Source: Solidesulfovibrio carbinoliphilus subsp. oakridgensis
GTDB lineage: Bacteria; Desulfobacterota; Desulfovibrionia; Desulfovibrionales; Desulfovibrionaceae
NCBI RefSeq assembly: GCF_000177215.2
Contig: NZ_CM001368.1
Coordinates: 1,736,001 to 1,800,000, forward strand
Length of the DNA stretch: 64,000 nucleotides
Direction: 5' to 3'
Part shown: in pieces, positions 44,188 to 52,563 of the stretch
Position numbering within the stretch: the first letter of the stretch is position 1
Layout of the letters: every line of letters starts with the position of its first letter
Made by a program: the position numbers and the translations under genes
The notes under the pieces: generated by a model
Told to the model about the DNA's origin: nothing
Seen by the model: the letters and a program-made list of their open reading frames with translations, nothing else
The model's database searches: none

Positions 44188-44233
44188 CGGGGGAGCACCT
44201 CCGGCGGCCGGGGGCCTCGGCCCCCCGGACTCC
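44188..44233 (+). repeat. 3'-end hairpin element, copy 2
   Basis: Begins 12 bases after the FAD-subunit stop. It has the same CCTCCGGCGGCC flank as 23451-23498, and GGAxTCC after the stem. The stem is CCGGGGG (44208-44214) with CCCCCGG (44222-44228), versus CCAAAGG/CCTTTGG in copy 1. It has no T-run, so it may stabilise 3' ends or act with Rho rather than as an intrinsic terminator. Confidence 0.6.
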
Positions 44234-44284
44234 AAATGGGAAAACGGGTTGGTTGCCCTTGCGCACCATCTGCCGGCGGCACGC

Positions 44285-45496
44285 CTAGACCTGCCGCCGG
44301 CCCTGCCAACGGCCGGCGGCCAGGGGCAGGATGCACAGCCCCGAAGCCGCCGCGCAGACGGCACACAGCCAAAAGAGCTTCGGATACCCGGCTCCGGCCG
44401 CAAGCAACATCCCGCCCGCCATCGGACCGGCCACATAGCCCGCATCCATCATGAAGAGCATCAGGTTCATGTTGACCCCGCGCAAATGAGCCGGCGAATG
44501 GCCGAACATGACGGCGTTTAGAAGCGGCAGGGCCACGCCGAGGCTCAGGCCGTAGCCGCCGGCCAGGATCAAAAACCGGATGACGCCCGTTGTCGCGGCA
44601 AACCCGGCCATCACGCCGGCAAGGCCGGCCAGGGCGGCCAGGAGCGGAATTTCCTTGGGCAGCCGGTCGTAAAGCGACCCGCCCGCCACCCGCACCAGTA
44701 TGGACGCAGCCGTCGAGACGGTGAAAAAAAGGCCCGGATCGGCCAGCCCGAGGCCCAGCGCAAAGGGCTTCATGAAAAAGAATATCAGCGTGGTGCTCAA
44801 AAAGACGCACAGATTGGCCAGGAGGATCAGCCGCACCGGCGGCAGGGCCAGATCCTGGCGCAGGTCGGCCAGGCGCGGCCGGCCCGTGCCCTGGACCCCG
44901 GCCATGGCCCGGCGGCCCAGGCGCCGGCCCAGGGGCGCGAGCAGGGCCAGGCCGGGCAAGACCAAAAGCGAGCAGGCGGCATAGGCCGCATCCTCGCTCC
45001 CCAGGCGCGGCAGCAGCCACTCGGTCAGGGGCGGCATGACGGCATAGGGCACCAGGGCCGACAGGGAGAAATAGCCGAAAGCCCGGCCGGCCAACCTCGG
45101 CGGGATGACGCGCGACAGGAGCACGATCACGGCGCTGACCAGACACACGAAGGCCAGGCCGTGGAAAAGCCGCACGCCAAGAATCGGCCCGACGCCCCGG
45201 GCGAACTGGTAGCAACAAAGGGCCACGCCCATGGCAGCCAGGGCGATCCGGGCCACGGCCAAGGCGTTTCGCGGCGTGACCAGGACAGAGAGAAACGGCC
45301 GCAGGCAGAAGGCGGCCAGGGGCTCGGCCCCGAGCAGCACCCCGCGCCAGGCCGGATCGATGCCGAGCCGCTCCAGGTAGCTGGCGAAGCCGTAGAAAAT
45401 GGCGATGTTGCAAAAGCCGAAGGTCGCGGCCAGGGTCAGCACGGTGAAGTCGTAGCCGAAAAGCCGTTCGGCCGGTTCTTTCCCGGTATCGCTCAT
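44285..45496 (-). CDS. Major facilitator superfamily transporter
   Basis: The 403-residue protein has about 12 hydrophobic segments in two halves, with a central basic loop near residues 190-225 typical of MFS proteins. The first intracellular loop and a VRLFHGLAFV segment fit drug or metabolite exporters of the family. Its ATG overlaps the aminotransferase stop (ATGA). It ends a four-gene minus-strand operon, so it may export the operon's product (inference). Confidence 0.85.
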   Translation of the reverse strand: MSDTGKEPAERLFGYDFTVLTLAATFGFCNIAIFYGFASYLERLGIDPAWRGVLLGAEPLAAFCLRPFLSVLVTPRNALAVARIALAAMGVALCCYQFARGVGPILGVRLFHGLAFVCLVSAVIVLLSRVIPPRLAGRAFGYFSLSALVPYAVMPPLTEWLLPRLGSEDAAYAACSLLVLPGLALLAPLGRRLGRRAMAGVQGTGRPRLADLRQDLALPPVRLILLANLCVFLSTTLIFFFMKPFALGLGLADPGLFFTVSTAASILVRVAGGSLYDRLPKEIPLLAALAGLAGVMAGFAATTGVIRFLILAGGYGLSLGVALPLLNAVMFGHSPAHLRGVNMNLMLFMMDAGYVAGPMAGGMLLAAGAGYPKLFWLCAVCAAASGLCILPLAAGRWQGRRQV

Positions 45497-46602
45497 GACT
45501 TGTCCAGCACCTTGCGAAAGGCCCGGGCAAAGGCCTCCATGGCCGGCTCCCGGGCCAGGGTGATCCGGATCCAGCCGGGAAAGCGAAAGCTCGTCATGGT
45601 GCGCACCATCACCCCCTCGCGCATGAGCCGGCGGTAGAGAAGCGTGTCGGAAACCGGCGTGCGGACCATGATGTAGTTGCCCGCGCCGCTGACCTGCTCA
45701 AGGCCCATTGCGGCAAACAGGCCGCCCAGGAAGTCCCTGGCCTCACCCACCATGCGCCGGGTGGCGGCAATGTGCCCGGCGTCGTCGGCCAGGGCGGCCG
45801 TGGCGGCGATCTGGCCCAGGGCGTTGACCGAATAGGCGATCTGGGTGCGCCGCACGATGTCCACGGCCGCGAGCGAACCGCACAGATAGCCGACCCGCAG
45901 CCCGGCCAGGCCGTACATCTTGGAAAACGTGCGAAAGACCAGCACGTTGGCATGGCGGTCGATGACCTCCATGCCGTCCGGGAAATCCGGGTCGTCGATG
46001 AATTCGCGGTAGGCTTCGTCGAGGACCACCACGGCCCGGCCGCCAAGGGCCGTTAGAAACCGGTCCAGGGTCCGCCGGTTCCACCACGATCCGGTGGGAT
46101 TGTTGGGATTGCACACGAAGACGATCTTGGTCCGCCCGGTTGCGGCCGCCAGCATGGCCCCGGGGTCCAGGGCCTGGTCGCGAAGCGGCACCAGCCTGGC
46201 CTCGATGCCGGTGAAGCGGGCCACCCATTCGTAGACGGCAAAGGTCCTGTCCACCGTGACGATGGCGTCGCCCAGGGCGCAAAAGGCCCGCACCACCGAA
46301 CCGATGCCCTCGCACGAGCCGTTGCCGACCAGAAACTGGTCCGGGCTTTTGCCGAACTTGGCCGCCAGGGCCAGCCGCAGGTCATAGGCGTCGCCGTTGG
46401 GATAGATGGCGGCCCGGTCCGGGGCATAGGCGGCGATGGCCTCCCGGGCCAGGGGCGGAGGGCCAAGGGCGTTCTCGTTGTTGTTGAGCCGATACAGATG
46501 CGACACGCCGTACTGGCGCATGAGCACCGGATCGGGCCGGCTTGGCGTATAGCTCTCGAATTCCCGGACGTGGGCCGGGACCAGGTCAATGAGGCCGGAC
46601 AT
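45493..46602 (-). CDS. HisC-like class I/II aminotransferase
   Basis: The 369-residue PLP enzyme resembles histidinol-phosphate aminotransferase. It shows NNNENALGPPP near residue 40, VCNPNNPTGSWW near 163, DEAYREF near 194, the PLP-lysine motif FRTFSKMYGLAGLRVGY (227-243), and the C-terminal Arg region (IRITLAREP). HisC homologues also act on other amino donors in secondary pathways. The operon context (glycerol dehydrogenase, GNAT fusion, exporter) is not a histidine operon, so its substrate may differ. It overlaps the upstream gene by 17 bases. Confidence 0.85.
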   Translation of the reverse strand: MSGLIDLVPAHVREFESYTPSRPDPVLMRQYGVSHLYRLNNNENALGPPPLAREAIAAYAPDRAAIYPNGDAYDLRLALAAKFGKSPDQFLVGNGSCEGIGSVVRAFCALGDAIVTVDRTFAVYEWVARFTGIEARLVPLRDQALDPGAMLAAATGRTKIVFVCNPNNPTGSWWNRRTLDRFLTALGGRAVVVLDEAYREFIDDPDFPDGMEVIDRHANVLVFRTFSKMYGLAGLRVGYLCGSLAAVDIVRRTQIAYSVNALGQIAATAALADDAGHIAATRRMVGEARDFLGGLFAAMGLEQVSGAGNYIMVRTPVSDTLLYRRLMREGVMVRTMTSFRFPGWIRITLAREPAMEAFARAFRKVLDKS

Positions 46603-47899
46603 GCTGCCACACGACCAGGTCGCCGTGTCCGCCGTGGGGCAGCACGACTTTCGGCGCGAATCCCGCCTGGATCAGGTCGTCGGCCAGGGCCGCCTCCCAG
46701 GGCCTGGAAAGGTCCATGTAATAGAGAATGTTGCAAATCCCCTTGTCCCGCAGGGCGCACACATGGGCGGCCAGGTTGCCGGCCATGTCCTCGCCGTCCA
46801 GAAACGGCCGCAGCTCGCCCAGGTCCCGGTTGCGATCGAGCGTGCAGCCAAGGAGCGATTCGCGGCGCTCGCGCCCCTGGGGCGCTGCGACCGGCAGGAT
46901 GTCCCGGGGCATGGCCAGCCGGTCGTAGGTTTCGCGCAAAAAGTCCAGCAAGGCCGGCCGGCTCCAGACCGCCGTGCCGGCGTCTTCCCGCAGATGGCGA
47001 AAGAGGACCGGTTCGGGGCGGCAGTTCCCGTCGCGGTGGAGTTCCAGGCAGCCCAGGGACTCGAAGGCGTCCGGAGGCGCGTCGGCTGTGGCCCGAAAGC
47101 TCAGCACGATTTCGTATTTTTCCCGGGCCACGGCCGCGAGGAAGCCGTCGACCAGAAGCCTGGCCACCTCCCCGGCATCGCCTTCGGGGGCAAAGACAAA
47201 GGGCCCGGAGAAAAAGAGGGCCCGGTCGCTGCACGGGCTCCAGCTGAGCAGGCCCGCCAGCTGGCCGGCGGCGTCAAAGGCCGCCACGCAGGCGATCTGC
47301 CCGTCCTCGACCCGGTCGGCGAACTTGCCGGGCGTGCGGAAACTCTGGGGACAATGCCAGGCCGGAGAAACGGCCAGGGCCAGGGCGGCGCCCTGGGCCA
47401 GCTGGGCCGGATCGGTGCAGGCCCGGACCGTGTACGGCGGCCGGAGGCCGGCCGGAGGCCGGACCTGTGGCGCCGGCGGGTAGGCCCGGTCCACCTCGGC
47501 TTCGAGGAGAAAGCGCTTGTCGCCCTTGTGGTCCAGATGAAACCGGTCCGCCGCCTTGCCGGCCAGGAGCAGGCCCAGGTCGTGGGACGGTTCCTCCGCC
47601 GGGCAGGCCTTGATGCCGGCCGTGACGTTCAAGGCCCCCAGGGACAGGCTCGTGGCGGTAAAGGCGAACGCCAGGCGCAGCGTATGCCGTTTGCCGGTCA
47701 AGACCACGCGCAGGGGCTCGGTGTCTTCGGCCAGCCCGACCAGGCAGAGGAAAAATTCCTCCGCGGTCAGCTGCAGGCGGAGGCTTGCCCGCTGGTCGAA
47801 CCCCTTGCGCAAGGCCAGCGTTTCGGCCGCCGCCGTCAGGAGACGGGCGAAGGCGATATCCGGCGGTATTTCCATCGAAACCAGCAGGTCGTCTGCCAT
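46586..47899 (-). CDS. Fusion of an anti-sigma-type ATPase-like domain and a GNAT domain
   Basis: The 437-residue protein appears to have two parts. Residues 1-155 resemble RsbW-like HATPase domains: a helix with LRLQLTAEEFFLCLVGLA (the N-box position), then HDLGLLLAGKAADRFHLDHKG as the GLGL-like ATP lid. The usual DxGxG motif is not evident. Residues about 160-437 resemble a GNAT acyltransferase, with a second half specific to this protein. The start at 47899 has a CGGAG site; an upstream ATG at 47956 is less likely. It lies 62 bases after gldA. The domain assignment is by eye and moderate. Confidence 0.5.
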   Translation of the reverse strand: MADDLLVSMEIPPDIAFARLLTAAAETLALRKGFDQRASLRLQLTAEEFFLCLVGLAEDTEPLRVVLTGKRHTLRLAFAFTATSLSLGALNVTAGIKACPAEEPSHDLGLLLAGKAADRFHLDHKGDKRFLLEAEVDRAYPPAPQVRPPAGLRPPYTVRACTDPAQLAQGAALALAVSPAWHCPQSFRTPGKFADRVEDGQIACVAAFDAAGQLAGLLSWSPCSDRALFFSGPFVFAPEGDAGEVARLLVDGFLAAVAREKYEIVLSFRATADAPPDAFESLGCLELHRDGNCRPEPVLFRHLREDAGTAVWSRPALLDFLRETYDRLAMPRDILPVAAPQGRERRESLLGCTLDRNRDLGELRPFLDGEDMAGNLAAHVCALRDKGICNILYYMDLSRPWEAALADDLIQAGFAPKVVLPHGGHGDLVVWQHVRPH

Positions 47900-47961
47900 G
47901 GGCACTCCGGGCGCAAATTCCGGCAACGGCCGAAAGGCGGCAAGTATCGTTTCCAATCAAC

Positions 47962-49059
47962 TTAGAGGGCCGGCCGGCGGCGGCGCCCTTCGGCGTCAGC
48001 GGCCTTGAGGGCGGCAAAGACGGTGGCCGGAGCGATCTCCGCGGGCTCGTTGAAGATGGACTCCCCGGGGGCGCATGTTTTTTCGGCCACCCGGCGCAGG
48101 TCCTCGTCGCCAACGCCAGGCAACCCCAGATCGGCCAGGGTGGTCGGCAGGCCGAGGGCGGCGCACAGGCCGTAGACTTCGTCCATGACGGAAACGGGCT
48201 TGTCCGTCAGGAAAAGCGAGGCCAGGACGCCAAAGGCCACCTTTTCGCCGTGGCTGCGGCCCCGGACGCCCGGCAGGGCGGTCAGGCCGTTGTGGATGGA
48301 ATGGGCCGCCCCCAGGCCGCCGCTCTCGAAGCCAAGGCCGCTTAACAGCGTGTTGGCTTCCACCACCCGTTCCAGGGCCGGCGTGACCACCCCGGCCTCG
48401 CAGGCGGTGCGGGCCGAAAGCCCGTAGTCGCGGATCGTCTCGTAGCAAAGTCGGGCCAGGGCGTAGGCGGTCATGGACCCCAGGTCCCCGGCGATGTTCG
48501 GCCCGCGGCTCACGCGGCAGGAATCGGCCTCGAACCAGGTGGCCAGGGCGTCGCCCATGCCGGCGACCAGAAAACGGGCCGGGGCCTGGGCCATGACCTC
48601 GGTATCCACCAGCACCAGATCGGGATTGCGCGGCAGGATGTCCACCCGCGTAAACACGCCTTCCGGGGAGTAGACGATGCAGACCGAGCTGCACGGCGCG
48701 TCCGTGGAGGCGATGGTCGGGACCACGGCCACGGGCAGCCCGGTCCGGGCGGCCACGGCCTTGGCCGTGTCAAGCGTCTTGCCCCCGCCAAGGGCCGCCA
48801 CGGTCTCGGCCCCGAAGGCCTTGGCCGCGACCACCAGCCGCTCGATTTCCCGGTCCGTGCACTCCCGGCCGAAGCGCTCGACCAGCACCTCCCCGGCCTG
48901 CTCCACTGCCGGCAGCACGGGCGGCAGCAGATGCTCCAGCGGGTGCGGGGAACACAGGAAAAAATGGCGTTTCCCCAGCCGGGCCAGCTCATGGCCCAGG
49001 CGGGAAAGGGCCCCGGGCCCCTGGACATAGCGTCCCGGAAAAAGTGTCGTGCGTATCAT
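47962..49059 (-). CDS. gldA: Glycerol dehydrogenase (NAD-dependent, group III ADH)
   Basis: GldA oxidises glycerol to dihydroxyacetone with NAD, using a zinc ion. The 365-residue protein matches the family closely: FPGRYVQGPGAL at the start, the GGGKTLDTAKAV dinucleotide loop (91-102), PTIASTDAPCS, and metal ligands at Asp170 (GMGDAL), His253 (AAHSIHNG) and His270 (SHGEKV). It is the first gene of the operon with the ATPase-like/GNAT fusion, the HisC-like enzyme and the transporter. This suggests it may supply a keto or alcohol intermediate there rather than only glycerol catabolism (inference). Confidence 0.88.
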   Translation of the reverse strand: MIRTTLFPGRYVQGPGALSRLGHELARLGKRHFFLCSPHPLEHLLPPVLPAVEQAGEVLVERFGRECTDREIERLVVAAKAFGAETVAALGGGKTLDTAKAVAARTGLPVAVVPTIASTDAPCSSVCIVYSPEGVFTRVDILPRNPDLVLVDTEVMAQAPARFLVAGMGDALATWFEADSCRVSRGPNIAGDLGSMTAYALARLCYETIRDYGLSARTACEAGVVTPALERVVEANTLLSGLGFESGGLGAAHSIHNGLTALPGVRGRSHGEKVAFGVLASLFLTDKPVSVMDEVYGLCAALGLPTTLADLGLPGVGDEDLRRVAEKTCAPGESIFNEPAEIAPATVFAALKAADAEGRRRRPAL

Positions 49060-49166
49060 GCCGCGCTCCTTTGCCGCGGGCTCCGGACCGGGCCGGGCCG
49101 CTCCGCCCTTTCCGGGCGTCCTTGCGGCTCCCCTTACTTCACGCCGGCCCTCCGGCCAAGCCCCCC

Positions 49167-50777
49167 CTACGCCGCGTCCCGCCTGTCCATGAGCACCTTG
49201 TTGATGACGCTTTTGAGCGCATCCATGTCGAGCGGCTTGGCGATGTAGGCATCCATGCCGGCGTCGATGAATTTTTCCCTGTCCCCGGCCATGGCATAGG
49301 CCGTCATGGCGATGATCGGGATGTCTTTGGCGGCGTCGGTCAGGCCGGCCCGAATGGCCCGGGTCGCCTCGACCCCGTCCATGACCGGCATCTGGATATC
49401 CATGAGCACCACGTCGAAATCATACAGCCGCAGGAGACGCAACACTTCCTGGCCGTTTTGGGCGCAGGTGAGCAGGCAACCCGATTTTTCCAGCACGCGC
49501 CGGCCGTACAGGAGATTTTCCTCGTCATCTTCCGCGAGCAGCACCCGGAGCCGCGGCTTAAGCACGTCGTTGCCGGTCGCCGGCCCTTCGGAACGGGCCG
49601 GCGCGTCCCTCGGCCGCCGGAAGGGCAACGTCAGGTAGATGGCGGTGCCCCGGCCCTCGGTGCTGTCGATGTCGAGTTCCCCGCCGAGAAGGGACACCAG
49701 CCGGCGGACGATGGCGAGGCCCAGGCCCGCCCCCTGGAAGCGGCGGGAATAGGCGCCCTCGACCTGGCTGAAGGGTTCGAAGATATCGGCGAGGAGATGG
49801 TCCGGGATGCCGATTCCGGTATCCGTGACCGTGAAAAGCACCCGGAGGCTGCCGTCGTCCCGCAGGTGCATGGGCGTGGCCGTCACGGCCACCCGGCCGT
49901 ATGCGGAAAATTTCACGGCATTGCCGACCAGGTTGAAAAGGATCTGGCGCAGCCGGGTCTCGTCGCCGATCAAGGCCGCCGGCATCCGGTCGTCGACGAG
50001 AAAGTCCAGGGCCAGGCCCTTGCCGCGGGCGGCCTGGTCGAATGTCTCGATCACGGCTTCCTGCTGGCTTTTGAACTCGAAGGCGGTCTCCACGATGGGC
50101 AGCCGGCCCGCTTCGATCCGCGACAGGTCGAGGATGTCGGCGAGCAGCCGGGTCAGGCGCTGGGAGGACTTGATGGCGTTGGTGATGTATTCGCGTTGTT
50201 CCGGGTCGGCGTCCGTGGTCTGGAGCAACTGGAGCATGCCGAGGATGCCGTTTAAGGGCGTGCGTATCTCGTGGCTCATGTTGGCCAGGAAATCGCTCTT
50301 GGCCCGGTTGGCGGCCTCGGCCTCCTCCACGGCCTTTTGCAGTTGCGCCGTGCGATCCCGGACGCGTTCCTCCAGTTCCAATTCCGCCCGCTTGTTGCGG
50401 ATGGCGTAGCGTACGGACCGTTCCAGCAGATGGGCATTGAGCATGGACTTGGATAGATAGTCCGTGGCCCCGGCTTCCATGGCCTTGAGATCCACTTCCC
50501 GGTCTCCCTGGCCGGTCAGGAAGATGGACGGCACGGCAAGGCCTCGCCGGCCGAACTCTTCCAGGAGTTCCAGGCCCGAGCGCTCGCCGAGCTGGTAATC
50601 GAGGAGGCAGACGTCGAAGCGCCCGGATTCCAGGGCGGCCAGCGCTTCGTCGTAACCGGCGGCCCAGCTGAGGGCGTACTCCTGGCCCAGGATCCTGGCG
50701 AAGTGCCCGGCGGCGATGATGAAGTCATCCTCGTCGTCGTCGATGATCAGGACGCTGATCGGGGAGGCCGTTGGCAT
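49167..50777 (-). CDS. Hybrid kinase REC-HisKA-HATPase-REC
   Basis: The 536-residue protein starts with a receiver domain (Asp60 in CLLDYQLG, about 1-125) and a coiled coil. A HisKA domain follows (His169 in [12 protein letters not shown]), then a HATPase domain ([22 protein letters not shown]) and a second receiver ([12 protein letters not shown]). There is no membrane segment or output domain. It is the last gene of the four-gene signalling operon, one base after the membrane kinase. The N-terminal receiver would let it be driven by another kinase, making it a phosphorelay intermediate (inference). Confidence 0.92.
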   Translation of the reverse strand: MPTASPISVLIIDDDEDDFIIAAGHFARILGQEYALSWAAGYDEALAALESGRFDVCLLDYQLGERSGLELLEEFGRRGLAVPSIFLTGQGDREVDLKAMEAGATDYLSKSMLNAHLLERSVRYAIRNKRAELELEERVRDRTAQLQKAVEEAEAANRAKSDFLANMSHEIRTPLNGILGMLQLLQTTDADPEQREYITNAIKSSQRLTRLLADILDLSRIEAGRLPIVETAFEFKSQQEAVIETFDQAARGKGLALDFLVDDRMPAALIGDETRLRQILFNLVGNAVKFSAYGRVAVTATPMHLRDDGSLRVLFTVTDTGIGIPDHLLADIFEPFSQVEGAYSRRFQGAGLGLAIVRRLVSLLGGELDIDSTEGRGTAIYLTLPFRRPRDAPARSEGPATGNDVLKPRLRVLLAEDDEENLLYGRRVLEKSGCLLTCAQNGQEVLRLLRLYDFDVVLMDIQMPVMDGVEATRAIRAGLTDAAKDIPIIAMTAYAMAGDREKFIDAGMDAYIAKPLDMDALKSVINKVLMDRRDAA

Positions 50778-50778
50778 G

Positions 50779-52551
50779 TTAGTTCTCTGGCGTTTGCTGG
50801 TTAAGGGGGATGCGCATGATGAAGGTCGCCCCCTGGCCCGGCTGGCTCTCGGCCGTCACCGTCCCGCCGTGGCGTTCCACGCTTTTCCTGACGATGGCCA
50901 GCCCGATGCCCGTGCCCGGGAACTTGCTGCGGCCGTGCAGCCGCTGGAAGGGTTGGAAGATTTTGTCCCGGTACTTCTCTTCGAAGCCGATGCCGTTGTC
51001 CGCCACTTCTATCCGGGCGTAGGGGCGGCCGTCCTCGGTCACGACCGTGCCGCTCACCGTTATTTCCGGAGCGTCCTGGCCGTGGAATTTGAGGGCGTTG
51101 GAGAAAAGGTTCTGGAAGGCCCGGCGCAACTGCGGCACATCGACCGAGGCCGTGGGCATCGGCCCGATGACGATCCGGCCGCCCGTCTCGGCCACGGCCG
51201 CCTCGATGTCGACCACGGCCTCGCGGGCCAGGGCCTCCAGGTCGGTGGGAACGAAGGGGTTGGGCCGGGTGGTGATGCGGGAGTATTCGAGCAGGTCCAG
51301 GATGAGCGACTCCATCCGGTCGCCGGCGCCTTCCATCCGGCGCAGATAGTCGAGGCCCGTTTCGTCGAGGTTTTGCGCGTTATTCTCGCGAAGCCTTTCC
51401 CCGAAGGCCTTGATCTTGCGCAGCGGTTCCTGGAGATCGTGGGAGGCCATGGCGGCGAAGTCCTCGAGCTCCCGGTTGCTGCGCTCCAGGTTGGCGGTGC
51501 GCTCCATGAGCAGGCCCGAGGCCTCCTCCAGGGCCCTGCCCACCGCGTCCGTCTCCTCCAGGCCGAGGTTGCCGGGATACGCCCGCTTCCCGGCGGCCAG
51601 GTCCCGGGCCGGAGGAATGAGGCCCCAGATGGACCGGGAGATGCTGCGGCCGATCAGCCCGGCCAGCCCCACGCCCGCGACGGACAGCAGGGACGTGCCC
51701 GCCACGGCCCACAAGAGCCAGCTGCGCAGCTTCACCCAGACCAGGGGCTTTGGCACGTGGAGGACCACTGCCCAGCCGGTGGCGGCTGACTTGCTCATGC
51801 TGGCCAGGGAGGGAATATCCTCCAGATTCCTGAACTCCCGGACGAAGTCCCCTGGACCCGGCCCGCCGAGCAGGGGCGGTATCCGCTTGCCCACGTATTG
51901 CTCCGGGGCCAGGGTGCGGTTGACGACCACCCGGTCGCTGTCCATGACCAGCCCCACCCACCCCGGCGGCAGGGGATACCGGGACATGATGGCCACGATC
52001 CGGTCCGTGGGCAGGGTCATGGCCAGGTCGTAGGCGACCTTCCCGTCGCGAAAGACGGGCACGTCCACGCTGATCATGTTGCGCCCGGTGACGGCTCCCT
52101 TGAACAGGCCGCTGACGCCGGCCTTCCCCTGCTCGAACACCCGGGCCACCACGGTGCCGATGTTGCGCTTGGGCAGGCTGGCGCCCAGGGGGCGGTAGGA
52201 GTTGACCAGCTGCTGGCCCGTGGCGTCGGCCAGGATGATGTCCGCCCCCTCGTAGGACTGCAGCAGCCTTTTGGCCTGGTGGTGGAACGCGCCGAAATCC
52301 CCGGTGCCAAGCGCCGGGGAGGTGGAGAGCGCATGAAGGACCGACTGGATGACCTCGATTTCCTGGTCCAGGACGAGACGGAGGTTTCGCGCCGTCTGCA
52401 GCAGCTCCGTTTCGATGGTCCGCTTTTTGTCCTGGTAGGCGAAATAGACCAGGGAGCCCGCGGCCAGCCACACGGGCAACACGCAGGCGGTGACCAGGCA
52501 GGCCAGCCTGAAGCGGATGGAACGCCAGTTCCAAAGGGAAGCCAGGCCCAT
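50779..52551 (-). CDS. Membrane sensor histidine kinase with extracytoplasmic domain
   Basis: The 590-residue kinase has membrane segments at about 14-38 and 278-302 flanking a periplasmic sensor of about 240 residues (Cache-like length and layout). A HAMP-like linker, coiled coil and HisKA domain follow (His371 in [10 protein letters not shown]), then a HATPase domain ([17 protein letters not shown]). The SHDLQEPLR box is the type found in phytochrome-like kinases. It is 12 bases after the PAS kinase gene. Ligand unknown. Confidence 0.9.
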   Translation of the reverse strand: MGLASLWNWRSIRFRLACLVTACVLPVWLAAGSLVYFAYQDKKRTIETELLQTARNLRLVLDQEIEVIQSVLHALSTSPALGTGDFGAFHHQAKRLLQSYEGADIILADATGQQLVNSYRPLGASLPKRNIGTVVARVFEQGKAGVSGLFKGAVTGRNMISVDVPVFRDGKVAYDLAMTLPTDRIVAIMSRYPLPPGWVGLVMDSDRVVVNRTLAPEQYVGKRIPPLLGGPGPGDFVREFRNLEDIPSLASMSKSAATGWAVVLHVPKPLVWVKLRSWLLWAVAGTSLLSVAGVGLAGLIGRSISRSIWGLIPPARDLAAGKRAYPGNLGLEETDAVGRALEEASGLLMERTANLERSNRELEDFAAMASHDLQEPLRKIKAFGERLRENNAQNLDETGLDYLRRMEGAGDRMESLILDLLEYSRITTRPNPFVPTDLEALAREAVVDIEAAVAETGGRIVIGPMPTASVDVPQLRRAFQNLFSNALKFHGQDAPEITVSGTVVTEDGRPYARIEVADNGIGFEEKYRDKIFQPFQRLHGRSKFPGTGIGLAIVRKSVERHGGTVTAESQPGQGATFIMRIPLNQQTPEN

Positions 52552-52563
52552 GTTATCCCATCC

